Positions 8,115-17,121 of a stretch of 64,000 nt of DNA are shown in pieces (the stretch's first letter is position 1; each line of letters begins with the position of its first letter). The DNA lies in the NCBI RefSeq assembly GCF_003703975.1, contig NZ_QTJY01000023.1, positions 19,687 through 83,686 of the forward strand, written 5' to 3'. A program made the translations under genes and the position numbers. The notes under the pieces were generated by a model. That model saw only the letters and a program-made list of their open reading frames with translations. It did no database searches and was not told where the DNA came from. This DNA comes from Larkinella soli (GTDB lineage: Bacteria; Bacteroidota; Bacteroidia; Cytophagales; Spirosomataceae).

Positions 8115-8966
8115 TTACGGTTTTCCGATCAGTCGCCGGCGCAGATACGCCCGTTGTTCCTTCCGGATCTGTGCCGTGATGTAACTCGGGAACGGGCGTT
8201 CGCGCCGGATGAAACGGGTTTTGATGTATCCCCACGACTGGACGAACGGTGCCAGGAACAGGGGGGATTCCAGGAGTTTGGAAAACGCCTTGATGAAAAA
8301 ATACGAGCCGACATACGGAATACGCCCGTTGGCCAGACCCGTCCGGTAATGATTATACAGCTTCGAGCCGGCTTTGGAGCCTTCCGGTTTGAGGTGTTCG
8401 AATTCGTAGGGCAAAATGCGCGTTTCCCAGCCTTTGGCCCGGGCGGCCGCGTTGTCGATGGTGTCCCAGCTCGTGTAGGGATACAGCCCCCCGATGTCCG
8501 TCAGGCAGGTCTTCCGGTAGCATTTCGTCGCCCCGCGGGTATTGCCGGTGCTGATGTCGAATTTTTCCCGAATGCCGTTGATCGTCAGAAGGCCGGACGC
8601 GATGCCGAGCTGCGGATTCCTTTCAAAATCGCCGAGGATGCGGGCAAAGAAATCGGGGCTGAACTGCACGTCGCCGTCCAGCTTCACGATGATCTCGGCT
8701 TCCTTTTCGAGTTTCTTCAGGCCATAGTTGACCAGTTGCACGACCCGCGAACTGTAGTCGTTGCGGGGCATGTCGGGGGCCGCTTCGAGCCGGATCCAGG
8801 GGTGGTCGGGCAGATACCGGCGGACGATGTCGGCCGTCCCGTCGGTCGACTGGTCGTCGACGATGATCCACTGCACCGGCCGCAGGGTCTGGGATACAAC
8901 CGACCGGAGCGTGGTTTCGACGCGTTCGGCTTCGTTCCGGACCGGGGTGATGATGACGTAGTCCAT
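8115..8966 (-). CDS. Glycosyltransferase family 2
   Basis: A 283-residue GT-A enzyme. The N-terminus MDYVIITPVRNEAERVETTL and VDDQSTDGTADI are typical GT2 nucleotide-binding elements, and KLDGDVQF carries the DxD metal motif. An upstream extension to 9245 is possible in frame, but it is arginine/glycine-rich, unlike the family, and overlaps the deacetylase gene, so the Met at 8966 was chosen, 2 bp after that gene's stop. It should add one sugar to the lipid-linked repeat unit of cluster A at the cytoplasmic membrane. The donor and linkage are unknown. Confidence 0.9.
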   Translation of the reverse strand: MDYVIITPVRNEAERVETTLRSVVSQTLRPVQWIIVDDQSTDGTADIVRRYLPDHPWIRLEAAPDMPRNDYSSRVVQLVNYGLKKLEKEAEIIVKLDGDVQFSPDFFARILGDFERNPQLGIASGLLTINGIREKFDISTGNTRGATKCYRKTCLTDIGGLYPYTSWDTIDNAAARAKGWETRILPYEFEHLKPEGSKAGSKLYNHYRTGLANGRIPYVGSYFFIKAFSKLLESPLFLAPFVQSWGYIKTRFIRRERPFPSYITAQIRKEQRAYLRRRLIGKP

Positions 8967-8968
8967 GG

Positions 8969-9871
8969 TTAAAACAGAGCGCGTTTTAGAGGCATCAGAT
9001 AGAAATAAAACAGCGACTTCCAGAACGGTTTTTCCATATCTTCCCGCTCTTCGAGTTCGCCGGAGCGCAGCCGGGGCGTGATGCCGAGCGTAGCCTTCAG
9101 CGTCCGGCTTTCCTCCCTGACCCGGCGGTCCCAGTCGGGCCGGGGCCGACGTCCGAACGGATACGACAGAAACCGCACCGGCCGGTCGAACAGAGCGCTC
9201 AGGGCCGCCACCGCATCGACCGTCTCCTCGCGGAGTTGCTCCCACGAAAGCAGCGAACAGTCGGGATGGCTGCGCGTATGGGCGCCGATGGCGTGGCCCT
9301 TCCGGACCATCTCCGCGATCTGGGCGCGGGTCAGATACGGCTTCCGGGCCTCCAGAAACTCGGCGACGGTTCCGAGTCCGCCCTCCTGCCAGAGCTGGTC
9401 GGCCAGTTCGTCTTTCAGGGCCATCGGCCAGTACTGCGACCAGTCGAGCAGCGTTACGGCATGGGCGGGATGGGGCAGGCGGTATTTTTCGGAAAGTGAC
9501 CGGATCAGCCGGGCCTGCTGCCGGGCGTCGAGCCGGTTTCCGGCCAGCAGGACCTTATTCCGCCACATCAGGTTGCGGTTATCGATAAAATCATTGTTCA
9601 GAAACAGGGTGAAGCGGGCCTGGTGGTTTTCCAGAATCTCGGCAAACCGCAGGTTGTCGGCCAGGCCGTCGTCGGTGGTCACGCAGAGCGTCCCCTTCAG
9701 TCCGTCCTTTTCCGTCGACCGGGCCAGAGCCTCGTCGAGAGAGATCAGCTCATACCGACGGCTCAGCAGACGAATCTGCCGCTCGAAATCCTTTAGCGTG
9801 AACGCCGGATTCGAGAACGACAGCTCGGGGCAGCTGCTGTATATGCCGTGGTAGTAGATGAGCTTACCCAT
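8969..9871 (-). CDS. Polysaccharide deacetylase (CE4 / NodB-like)
   Basis: A 300-residue NodB-homology protein. Motif 1 appears as TTDDG, close to the usual T(F/Y)DDG with the catalytic and metal-binding Asp pair. Motif 2 is HTRSHPD, the metal-binding HxxxH. No signal peptide is evident, so it may act on lipid-linked or nucleotide sugars in the cytoplasm. The C-terminal region (PFWKSLFYFYLMPLKRALF) is hydrophobic and could associate with the membrane. It overlaps the upstream GT2 by 8 bp. The likely reaction is removal of an N-acetyl or O-acyl group from a sugar of the repeat unit. Confidence 0.88.
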   Translation of the reverse strand: MGKLIYYHGIYSSCPELSFSNPAFTLKDFERQIRLLSRRYELISLDEALARSTEKDGLKGTLCVTTDDGLADNLRFAEILENHQARFTLFLNNDFIDNRNLMWRNKVLLAGNRLDARQQARLIRSLSEKYRLPHPAHAVTLLDWSQYWPMALKDELADQLWQEGGLGTVAEFLEARKPYLTRAQIAEMVRKGHAIGAHTRSHPDCSLLSWEQLREETVDAVAALSALFDRPVRFLSYPFGRRPRPDWDRRVREESRTLKATLGITPRLRSGELEEREDMEKPFWKSLFYFYLMPLKRALF

Positions 9872-10748
9872 TCCGTTTGAGCCTGTATTTGAAATAGGTA
9901 TAAAACGAGCCGGCCACCAGCGCCGAGTAAGTGATCGGCAGCATCCACTTTCTTCCGTACCGCCGGACGATGTAGAACGTATTCTTCAGGTAGGCCGGCG
10001 AATAGCGGTTGAACATCATGCTGACGTAGGTGAAGAAGGCGGGCAGTTTGTAGACGCTGCCCTCGCCGGTCAGTTCTTCGTTGCTGTAGACGACGGCCAG
10101 CCAGCAGACACACACCTGAAAGCCGAATTTGAGCGCCCGCAGACAGTATTCATCATCGGACGAATACTGCACGAGGTTTTCGTCGAACAGCCCGATGGTG
10201 TCGAGTACTTTCGTATGGATCAGCATCCCGCGACCGGGCAGCACCTGAGTCGGCAGCATCCGGGCCTGGTCGTCCGGGCGGTAGGGCAGGCCGGGTTTCT
10301 GATAAAGCCGGTAGCTGTAAGTCAGCCAGTTGATGTCGCGAACGCCGGAAAACAGGACCGGGTGCGGGGGCTTCACGGATGCGGTCACCGACCCGACCAC
10401 CGCCGGCTCCTGAAGCCGCAGGGCGTGGTCGACCAGCGTGGCGAGGTAATCCGGCCCCACTTCTCCGTCGTCGTTCAGGCAGAGGATGAAGTCCGTGCCC
10501 AGCGTCAGGGCTTTCCGGAAGCCTTCGTTCATGCTGCGGGTATACCACCAGTCGCCCGTTCCGAGAACGATATGCACCTGGGGGTAGTCGCTGCCCAGCA
10601 TTTCCAGGGTTCCGTCACTCGAACCGTCGACCACGACGATGATTTCATGGCGGATGTCGGGCAATTGCTGGTCGTGCAGCAGGTCCAGCATCGTTTGCAG
10701 ATGCCTTTTCCGGTTAAAAGTGGGAATTACGGTCGTTACGGTGATCAT
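9864..10748 (-). CDS. Glycosyltransferase family 2 (rhamnosyl/galactofuranosyl type)
   Basis: A 294-residue GT2 protein starting MITVTTVIPTFNRKRHL at 10748. This start overlaps the Wzy stop by 4 bp (ATGA). Upstream in-frame starts would run through the polymerase gene and were rejected. The sequence VVDGSSDGT and the acidic motif LNDDGEV mark the donor site. A NEGFRKALTLGTDF block resembles WbbL/GlfT-like enzymes. It probably adds a sugar to the cluster A repeat; the donor is unknown. Confidence 0.88.
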   Translation of the reverse strand: MITVTTVIPTFNRKRHLQTMLDLLHDQQLPDIRHEIIVVVDGSSDGTLEMLGSDYPQVHIVLGTGDWWYTRSMNEGFRKALTLGTDFILCLNDDGEVGPDYLATLVDHALRLQEPAVVGSVTASVKPPHPVLFSGVRDINWLTYSYRLYQKPGLPYRPDDQARMLPTQVLPGRGMLIHTKVLDTIGLFDENLVQYSSDDEYCLRALKFGFQVCVCWLAVVYSNEELTGEGSVYKLPAFFTYVSMMFNRYSPAYLKNTFYIVRRYGRKWMLPITYSALVAGSFYTYFKYRLKRNG

Positions 10749-12022
10749 AGGGGTGCGACGGTTAAAGGGTTTTCCCGCCGTCCGGCCGGCAGATTCCAGC
10801 GTTCGATCTGGCGCAGCCGTTCCGCCAGAAACAGCAGGGCCAGCAGAACGGGCCGGTCCAGAACAACCTGTGAAAACGCGGAAGACATGACGGACAGAAA
10901 GCCGAACAGGGCAAACAGCTGGGGGCAGCCGGCCCGTCGGCAGTAGCGTCGGAAAAACAGGAAGACCAGCCACAGGTAGGCGACGGTCGCCGGAATCCCG
11001 TAAGTGACCAGCAGGTTGGTGATGCCGTTGTTCCGGTGGACGGCCAGGTCGTGGCTGCGGGCCAGCTGGCCGAACCGGTTCTCGATCAGCCGCCCGAAGC
11101 CGATGACCGGACTCCGGGCCAGATCGACGAAATCCAGATAGGCACTGCCGAAGCGCGAGGAATTGTCTTCCCGCGTCAGGCTGATATTTTCCTCCACCTT
11201 TCCGCCCAGAAAAGCCATCTGGCTGTAGGCGATAACCCCGACGGGAATCATCACCACCATCCAGCTGATCTTGACGATCGGCCGGATGGCCGGGCTGGCC
11301 AGCAGGTAGCCGATCAGGATGATGAAGAGGGTCAGGTAGCCCGCTGTGGAAAGCGTCGTGAACAGCGCAATGGCCATCCAGACGTTTTCCCGGTTGATCA
11401 GCGCCTTTTTCCGGATGATGTTGAATACCAGGGCCAGATTCAGAAAAATCCCGAACGCCCCCGGCTCCCAGAACGGGCCGGAATTGCGCTTGACCAGCAC
11501 CGAACCCACCAGATCCTGGGCGAACGGGTTGAAGGTATAGATTATGATGTTCGGGTTATGGGAATAAAGTGAATCCGTGGATGCGATGAGGGGCCGGAAA
11601 AGGACCTGGGCGACGTTCTGGATCAGAAACTGCTCGGCGGCCGGGAAGAAGGTCAGCGCCCAGACCGGCAGGCTCAGCAGCGCCGAGACGTACAGAATGT
11701 CGATGTAACACCGGATGAACCGCAGGCCGCAGGTATGAACGACGAGGTAGACCATCGTCAGCCGGACCAGAATGGTTGCCAGCGACGTCGGCACGAAGTT
11801 ATTGAAATGCAGCGCGTGGAGCATCTCCAGCAGGAAAACGACGGCGATGATCAGCAACGGTCTGACCGTCAGGTTCGGCTTCCGGAACCAGACCACGCCC
11901 AGCACGATCGCGAACAGAATAAAGCTGTACTGCTGCGGACGATAATAGTATTCCATCCCCGACACGGCCAGGAGGCCGTAAACGAGCAGATAATCGGTCC
12001 AGGAGGCTTTTCGTGTCGTCAT
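10745..12022 (-). CDS. wzy: O-antigen/capsule polymerase (Wzy-like)
   Basis: A 425-residue polytopic membrane protein with about ten hydrophobic segments spread over the whole length. A periplasmic stretch has the EPGAFG motif seen in many Wzy/O-antigen ligase family proteins. It would link lipid-carried repeat units on the periplasmic face after Wzx flipping. The cluster holds a single Wzx and one Wzc, which matches a Wzx/Wzy-dependent pathway. The family is defined by topology more than sequence, so polymerase rather than ligase is inferred from context. It ends overlapping the GT2 start by 4 bp. Confidence 0.85.
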   Translation of the reverse strand: MTTRKASWTDYLLVYGLLAVSGMEYYYRPQQYSFILFAIVLGVVWFRKPNLTVRPLLIIAVVFLLEMLHALHFNNFVPTSLATILVRLTMVYLVVHTCGLRFIRCYIDILYVSALLSLPVWALTFFPAAEQFLIQNVAQVLFRPLIASTDSLYSHNPNIIIYTFNPFAQDLVGSVLVKRNSGPFWEPGAFGIFLNLALVFNIIRKKALINRENVWMAIALFTTLSTAGYLTLFIILIGYLLASPAIRPIVKISWMVVMIPVGVIAYSQMAFLGGKVEENISLTREDNSSRFGSAYLDFVDLARSPVIGFGRLIENRFGQLARSHDLAVHRNNGITNLLVTYGIPATVAYLWLVFLFFRRYCRRAGCPQLFALFGFLSVMSSAFSQVVLDRPVLLALLFLAERLRQIERWNLPAGRRENPLTVAPL

Positions 12023-12061
12023 CGTACAGTGTACTTCTTTCTTTTCTGCGGCAGGGAACTT

Positions 12062-12742
12062 TCAGGAGGCCGCCACCGAATTTTCGCGGGCGGCTTTGCC
12101 GGTATAATGCTGCAGAAATTCTTCATCGATTTTCCGGATAAACCGGGCCGGGTTGCCCGCCCATATTTCGTCCGGCGGTATGGATTTGGTCACGACCGAA
12201 CCCGACCCGACCACCGACCGCGCCCCGATCCGCACCCCCTTCATAACCGTGCAGTGGCTGCCCACGAAACAGTTGTCTTCCAGCACCACGGGCTTCGAAA
12301 CCACGCTGTCTTCATTTTCGGGAATGGCGATCCGGTCCGTATGCCGAAGCGAGTGAAAATCACTGTCGCAGATGCAGGTATTCCCGCCGATGCGGACATT
12401 GTTGCCGATGGTGATGCTCTGCGTACAGATCACGGCAAACGAGCTGACGGCCACATTGTCGCCGATGGTGAGCGTTCCGCCGGCTTCTACCGAGAAAAGA
12501 CAGTCCTGCTCCCGGCCCGCCATGTTGTGATAGCGGCCGTTGTTCAACCGGAAGATGCGACCCACCTTCATTTTTCCGCCTTTCGCGATGTAAACGTCGG
12601 GAATGCCGCGGCTGTACAGGCCCTCACCGAATTCTACGCCGTTCATTTTGAACAGCCAGCGGGTGTAGGCGGGGTCGATCATCTGTCTGATTTTCCGATA
12701 GGCCCAGTGGAGGCTTTTGTAGAAGAAAAAGTCCGGTCTCAT
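12062..12742 (-). CDS. Hexapeptide-repeat acyltransferase (LbH family)
   Basis: A 226-residue left-handed β-helix protein. Hexapeptide repeats run from about residue 85 (LTIGDNVAV, ITIGNNVRIGGNTCI, VLEDNCFVGSHCTVMKGVRIGARSVVGSGSVVTKSIPP) to the typical closing segment EIWAGNPARFIRKI. This is the CAT/NodL-type O-acetyltransferase pattern, so it probably decorates a sugar of the cluster A polymer. It starts 3 bp after the upstream GT4 stop and lies 39 bp before wzy. Confidence 0.9.
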   Translation of the reverse strand: MRPDFFFYKSLHWAYRKIRQMIDPAYTRWLFKMNGVEFGEGLYSRGIPDVYIAKGGKMKVGRIFRLNNGRYHNMAGREQDCLFSVEAGGTLTIGDNVAVSSFAVICTQSITIGNNVRIGGNTCICDSDFHSLRHTDRIAIPENEDSVVSKPVVLEDNCFVGSHCTVMKGVRIGARSVVGSGSVVTKSIPPDEIWAGNPARFIRKIDEEFLQHYTGKAARENSVAAS

Positions 12743-12745
12743 CGT

Positions 12746-13930
12746 CTACGATATGCTTTGATATGCCTGAAAGGTCTGATTCAAAATGGTTTGCTTGTCA
12801 TGCCGTTGCCGCGCCATCCGGGACGACTCGGCCGAGATGCGGTGCCAGAGGCTGTGATCTTCCTGCAACATCCGGAGTCTCTGGGCCAGTGGGTGCCCCT
12901 CGAGGGGCGAAAGCAGGCCGGTTTTGCCGTCTTCGATCAGCGTCGGGACGCCCCCGACGGCCGAAGCCACCACCGGCAGACCTGCCACCTGGGCCTCACA
13001 AATCGAGTTGGGGCTGTTGTCGATGTAGGACGGATGCAGCAGGCAGAACGACTCCCGCATGGATTGCGCAATACCCTCGGCAGTCTGGAAGCCTTTGATT
13101 TCCAGCACCTCGTCGGTAATCTTCGAGAGCCGGTAGTCCCGAACGATCCGGCGAACACAGTCGGGATCGACAAAGCCGAGCACCGACATAACCGTGGGGC
13201 GGTGGTTCTGCAGTTCGTTCAGGGCGATGAGGGCTTCGCGCAGCCCTTTCAGCGGCTGACTGCCGCCCACGAAGAGGATTTTGCGGCCCGGTTTCTCCAG
13301 CGTAAGGTTGAAGAACTGGGTGCGGATCATTTCCCAGATGTTGAAGATCCGGGCATCCGGGACCTGCTCGTTGATATAGCCGTTATCGAAAATGGTCCGG
13401 CAGATGTAGTTCCGGAACCGTTTGACTTCAGCGGCTTCGTAATAAGCCGCGATTTTCCAGTCGACGAAATGCTTGGCCGCCACGATTTTGGACGAAAACC
13501 CGTATTTCACCCCCTTCGGCAACGCGTCCAGATACAGGTTGATCACGCCCTGAATGGAGGTGATCACCGGCACGTCGATCCCGGTTAGGGACGAGTGGTA
13601 CTGGTGCTCGGTGCCGTGGACATGGATAAGGTCGTACTTCCGGGCGTGTTTCGCCAGGTAGGCGCTTAGCCGCCGGATGCGGATCGAGTACAGGGAAAGC
13701 GTTTCGACGCTGCCCCGGGGTGATTTCAGGTAGATGAACCGGATGCCGTTCCGCTCGAACTCCTCCATGTCGCTTTGCAGACCGCTATGGCAGCTCACCA
13801 CGGTCAGACGAACGGCGCCGGATTCGGCCAGCGCATCGGAAAGCGTCTGAAGCCACGGGCCGGGGTGTCCGTCGCCCTTCGGATACGGAAACGGGGCCAC
13901 CCAGAGAAGATTTAGCGGTCGGTTGTACAT
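12746..13930 (-). CDS. Glycosyltransferase family 4
   Basis: A 394-residue GT-B enzyme. The N-terminus reads LNLLWVAPFPYPKGDGHPGP. The C-terminal domain has LFVGGSQPLKGL and the donor-binding block SICEAQVAGLPVVASAVGGV followed by a glutamate-bearing IEDGKTGLL loop, as in family 4. The start at 13930 overlaps the flippase end by 19 bp; a longer frame through the flippase gene was rejected. Donor and acceptor cannot be told from sequence. Confidence 0.9.
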   Translation of the reverse strand: MYNRPLNLLWVAPFPYPKGDGHPGPWLQTLSDALAESGAVRLTVVSCHSGLQSDMEEFERNGIRFIYLKSPRGSVETLSLYSIRIRRLSAYLAKHARKYDLIHVHGTEHQYHSSLTGIDVPVITSIQGVINLYLDALPKGVKYGFSSKIVAAKHFVDWKIAAYYEAAEVKRFRNYICRTIFDNGYINEQVPDARIFNIWEMIRTQFFNLTLEKPGRKILFVGGSQPLKGLREALIALNELQNHRPTVMSVLGFVDPDCVRRIVRDYRLSKITDEVLEIKGFQTAEGIAQSMRESFCLLHPSYIDNSPNSICEAQVAGLPVVASAVGGVPTLIEDGKTGLLSPLEGHPLAQRLRMLQEDHSLWHRISAESSRMARQRHDKQTILNQTFQAYQSIS

Positions 13931-15273
13931 AGCGGTGAGGTCATTTGATTCAGTAGTTTCTTCACTTCGACAGGAGCGATCAGGGTGCCGTAGAGCGAGC
14001 AGATGGTGATGGCGGCCAGCACGCCGACCAGCCCGAGGCCGGCCACGCGAACCAGCAGCCACGTCAGCGGAAAAATCAGGGCGATGCCGGCAAAGGAGGT
14101 CAGCATCTGGTATCGCACCCGGCCGATGCCGTTCAGGATGCTGACGTAGATGCTGCCGTAGGCCGTGACGCTGTAGTAGATCATCATGGCGACCGCCAGT
14201 TCCGTCGATACCGAAACCGCATTCCCTACCCAGAGCGGTATCAGTCGGTCGGCGGCCACCACCAGCAGGCCCTGGCCCAGGGTGATCAGGAGCCAGATCT
14301 GCCGCGTCCGATGCAGCGTGCTGCGAATCCAGTCGGCGTCTCCGGTATGATAGGCATGACCGAAGGCCGACCACAGGGGCGTCAGGATGATACTGAACAC
14401 CATCGACAGCAGACCGAAGTATTTATAGGCGACGTCGTATTCGGTCACCAGCGCCGGTTCCAGCAAGCGGGTGATCAGCACGTTGGCCGTCGTAAAAATG
14501 GCGACGTAGGCCAGCTGGATCACGAAGAACGAAAGCCCCAGACTCCCGAATTGACGCAGGTCGGCCGGACGGCTCCAGCGCCACCGCGGAAGAAGATAGT
14601 GCAGTTCGTTCCGAAAAAAATAGACGTGAAACCCCGCCAGCACCAGCACCTGCGGAATCAGCAGCACCAGACCGACCCGCAGAATCGAGCCGTCCACCTG
14701 CTCCCGGAAAACCAGCAGCAGCCCCAGCGTCAGTACGTTGGAAAGCAGCGGAAACAGCGACTGAAAGGCGGCTTTATGCACGGCCAGCAGCACGAAGTTG
14801 ATGTTCCGCAGCACCAGTTGCAGTCCGAACGACGTAAACAGAATGTAGGCCAGCGTACTGACCTGATCCCGCTGCGAAGCCGGCACCTTCAGCAGTGAGC
14901 CCCAGTCCAGGAAGGGATGTACCCCGGTGTAAATCAGCCCGAAACCGAGGCTGATGAGCACCGTAACCGAATACAGGACGCTGACCGATTCCCGGGCTTC
15001 TTCGCGACGGCCGCCGGCCAGCATTTCGGTGACCTTGTTGCGCAGGCCGTTGCCCAGCCCGAAGTCGATGTAGGTAAACCAGGCGACGATGGAGCTGAGC
15101 GTCAGCCATACGCCGTACAGGTCCTTCGTCAGCATACTCAGCGTCAGGGGAACCAGCGCGAGGTTGAGCACCACGCTGGCGGCCTTGATGAGCAGCGAGT
15201 AAATGACGTTCTTCCTGACCGAAATCGTAAGGGCATCCCCACTCCGGTAGTACGTCCGCAGTTTAGCCAGCAT
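13912..15273 (-). CDS. wzx: Oligosaccharide flippase (Wzx-like)
   Basis: A 453-residue integral membrane protein with about 12-14 hydrophobic helices. The N-terminal segment VIYSLLIKAASVVLNLALVP is typical of the polysaccharide-transport branch of the MOP flippase superfamily. It should move undecaprenyl-linked repeat units across the inner membrane. It lies 39 bp after the wbpB-like gene and overlaps the following GT4 gene by 19 bp. Confidence 0.9.
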   Translation of the reverse strand: MLAKLRTYYRSGDALTISVRKNVIYSLLIKAASVVLNLALVPLTLSMLTKDLYGVWLTLSSIVAWFTYIDFGLGNGLRNKVTEMLAGGRREEARESVSVLYSVTVLISLGFGLIYTGVHPFLDWGSLLKVPASQRDQVSTLAYILFTSFGLQLVLRNINFVLLAVHKAAFQSLFPLLSNVLTLGLLLVFREQVDGSILRVGLVLLIPQVLVLAGFHVYFFRNELHYLLPRWRWSRPADLRQFGSLGLSFFVIQLAYVAIFTTANVLITRLLEPALVTEYDVAYKYFGLLSMVFSIILTPLWSAFGHAYHTGDADWIRSTLHRTRQIWLLITLGQGLLVVAADRLIPLWVGNAVSVSTELAVAMMIYYSVTAYGSIYVSILNGIGRVRYQMLTSFAGIALIFPLTWLLVRVAGLGLVGVLAAITICSLYGTLIAPVEVKKLLNQMTSPLCTTDR

Positions 15274-15312
15274 TCGTCTTTGCGTTGTAAAGGTGTTGAA
15301 TAGCGTTCGCGA

Positions 15313-16467
15313 TTAGGGATACACTCGGCGCACTCCGTTGACGGGTCCGGTCAGCAGCGCTTCCGAATCCCGGTTTACCTTGAAAGGCATGATCGTCCGC
15401 GACTGTTCGGGAGCGGAAGCCGCCGGCCGCTGCTCTGCCTGTTCCACCTGGGCGGCCCGGTAGATCCGCTCGATGATGTCGACGACCTTCAGCCCTTCCA
15501 TGGCGTTGGTGGTGATGGTGGCGCGGCCGCGAAGGACGTTCACGACGTTGTCTACCACGTAGTTATGATTCTGGGCCGAGCCTTTGTAGGCGCCGTAGTC
15601 GTTGCCGGGGTTGGTCGGAGCCAGTTCAGGCATGGTGTAGTTGCGGATGTGGCAGTACTCGACTTTTTCCATATACTGTCCGCCCACTTTCACGCTGCCG
15701 TTTTCGGCGATGACGGTGATGCTGCTTTCGAGGTTGCTGCCCCAGACCGAAGTGGAGAAGTTCATGCAGCCCATGCCGCCGTTCAGGAACTGGAACGACA
15801 CGAAACCGCTGTCCTCGAAGTCGGTCAGGTGCTGGTGGTTGAAGTCCATGAGCCGGGCTTCGATCTTGGTCACGTCGCCGAACAGCCAGTACATGATGTC
15901 GATAAAGTGCGAAAACTGGGTGTAAAGCGTGCCGCCGTCCAGTTCGCGGTGGCCGTGCCAGCTGCCGGTGGTATAATAGCGCTCGTCGCGGTTCCAGTAG
16001 CAGTTGAGCTGCACGAGAAAGATCTTGCCCAGGACGCCCGAGTCGACCAGTTCCTTAAGCCAGGCCGAGGGGGGCGAATACCGGTTCTGCATGACGGCGA
16101 ACACGTCCCGACGGCGCGAAAGGGCTTTGTGCAGGACCATTTCGGCGTCCTGCCGGCGCAGGGCCACCGGTTTTTCGATCACCACGTGCTTGTTGGCTTC
16201 GAGGCAGCGCAGCGCCTGGGAAGCGTGAAGCCCGTTGGGGGTGGCGATGGTGACTACGTCGACGTCCGGCTCAGCCTGGAGCATGTCGTCGAGCGAGCGG
16301 AAGAACGGCACGTTGTAACCGTCCAGATTCAGTTCACGGTGGTGTTTGACGTCCACCAGGGCGGCCAGTTCCGCTTCCGGGTGGTTATTGATCATCTGGG
16401 CGTGGCGTTTACCGATATGACCGCAGCCCACCACGGCGAAACGAATCGGTTTTTCTGAATTACTCAT
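15313..16467 (-). CDS. wbpB: UDP-GlcNAcA 3-dehydrogenase-like (Gfo/Idh/MocA family, WbpB/WlbA)
   Basis: A 384-residue NAD(P)-dependent oxidoreductase. The Rossmann motif FAVVGCGHIGKRHA lies near the N-terminus and the conserved VIEKPVAL follows at about residues 96-103. HFIDIMYWLFGD matches sugar-nucleotide Gfo/Idh enzymes. In WbpB/WlbA systems this enzyme oxidises C3 of UDP-N-acetylglucosaminuronate to give the keto substrate of the aminotransferase. All partner genes (wbpD, wbpE and wbpA-like) lie directly upstream in the operon. Confidence 0.87.
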   Translation of the reverse strand: MSNSEKPIRFAVVGCGHIGKRHAQMINNHPEAELAALVDVKHHRELNLDGYNVPFFRSLDDMLQAEPDVDVVTIATPNGLHASQALRCLEANKHVVIEKPVALRRQDAEMVLHKALSRRRDVFAVMQNRYSPPSAWLKELVDSGVLGKIFLVQLNCYWNRDERYYTTGSWHGHRELDGGTLYTQFSHFIDIMYWLFGDVTKIEARLMDFNHQHLTDFEDSGFVSFQFLNGGMGCMNFSTSVWGSNLESSITVIAENGSVKVGGQYMEKVEYCHIRNYTMPELAPTNPGNDYGAYKGSAQNHNYVVDNVVNVLRGRATITTNAMEGLKVVDIIERIYRAAQVEQAEQRPAASAPEQSRTIMPFKVNRDSEALLTGPVNGVRRVYP

Positions 16468-16536
16468 TGTATTTAAGACAGTTTAGAGGGTAGGGAAATG
16501 TTCCTTTCTTTTGTTAAAACCGGGCGGCACCGACAC

Positions 16537-17121
16537 TCAGTGGACCCGGATGACACGGTCGTTTTCCAGCCGGTATTCCTGGCCGCTCTCGGGACAGATG
16601 GCCCGGTGGTCGGCATCGAAATGAAGCCGGTGGCCGTATTCGCTCACCCAGCCGGCGAACCGGGCCGGGTTGCCGATCACCAGGGCGTAGGCCGGCACCG
16701 ATTTCGTGACGACCGCCCCCGCGCCGATCATGGCATACGGCCCGATCTCATTGCCGCAGACGATGGTAGCGTTGGCACCGATGGAAGCCCCGCGGCCGAC
16801 GTAGGTCGCCCGGAACTGATCCTTACGAACGACGGCGCTTCGCGGATTGATGACGTTGGTAAATACCATCGACGGTCCCAGAAAAACATCGTCGTCGCAG
16901 ACGACGCCAGTATAGATCGAGACGTTGTTCTGCACCTTGACGTTCCGACCAAGCACCACCCCCGGCGACACCACGACGTTCTGGCCGATGGAGCAGTTCT
17001 CCCCGATCACGCAGTCGGACATGATGTGTGAAAAATGCCAGATCCTGGTGCCGTTGCCGATGGAACAGCCGTCGTCCACGACGGCGGTGGGGTGAACCGA
17101 TATGATTTCGAGCGTCGTCAT
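16537..17121 (-). CDS. wbpD: UDP-3-amino-sugar N-acetyltransferase (WbpD/WlbB-like)
   Basis: A 194-residue left-handed β-helix acetyltransferase. It starts with IHPTAVVDDGCSIGNGTRIWHFSHIM, matched in WbpD/WlbB proteins, and continues with about eight hexapeptide turns to IGNPARFAGWV. The predicted step is acetylation of the 3-amino group of UDP-2-acetamido-3-amino-2,3-dideoxy-glucuronate. The gene abuts the aminotransferase gene directly (stop at 17122, start at 17121), as expected for consecutive enzymes. A C-terminal tail after about residue 160 carries no hexapeptide repeats. Confidence 0.88.
   Translation of the reverse strand: MTTLEIISVHPTAVVDDGCSIGNGTRIWHFSHIMSDCVIGENCSIGQNVVVSPGVVLGRNVKVQNNVSIYTGVVCDDDVFLGPSMVFTNVINPRSAVVRKDQFRATYVGRGASIGANATIVCGNEIGPYAMIGAGAVVTKSVPAYALVIGNPARFAGWVSEYGHRLHFDADHRAICPESGQEYRLENDRVIRVH

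Noticed and set aside
11735..13588. A 617-codon open frame on the plus strand
   Set aside because: It crosses three convincing minus-strand genes (wzy, acetyltransferase, GT4) and shows no recognisable domain.
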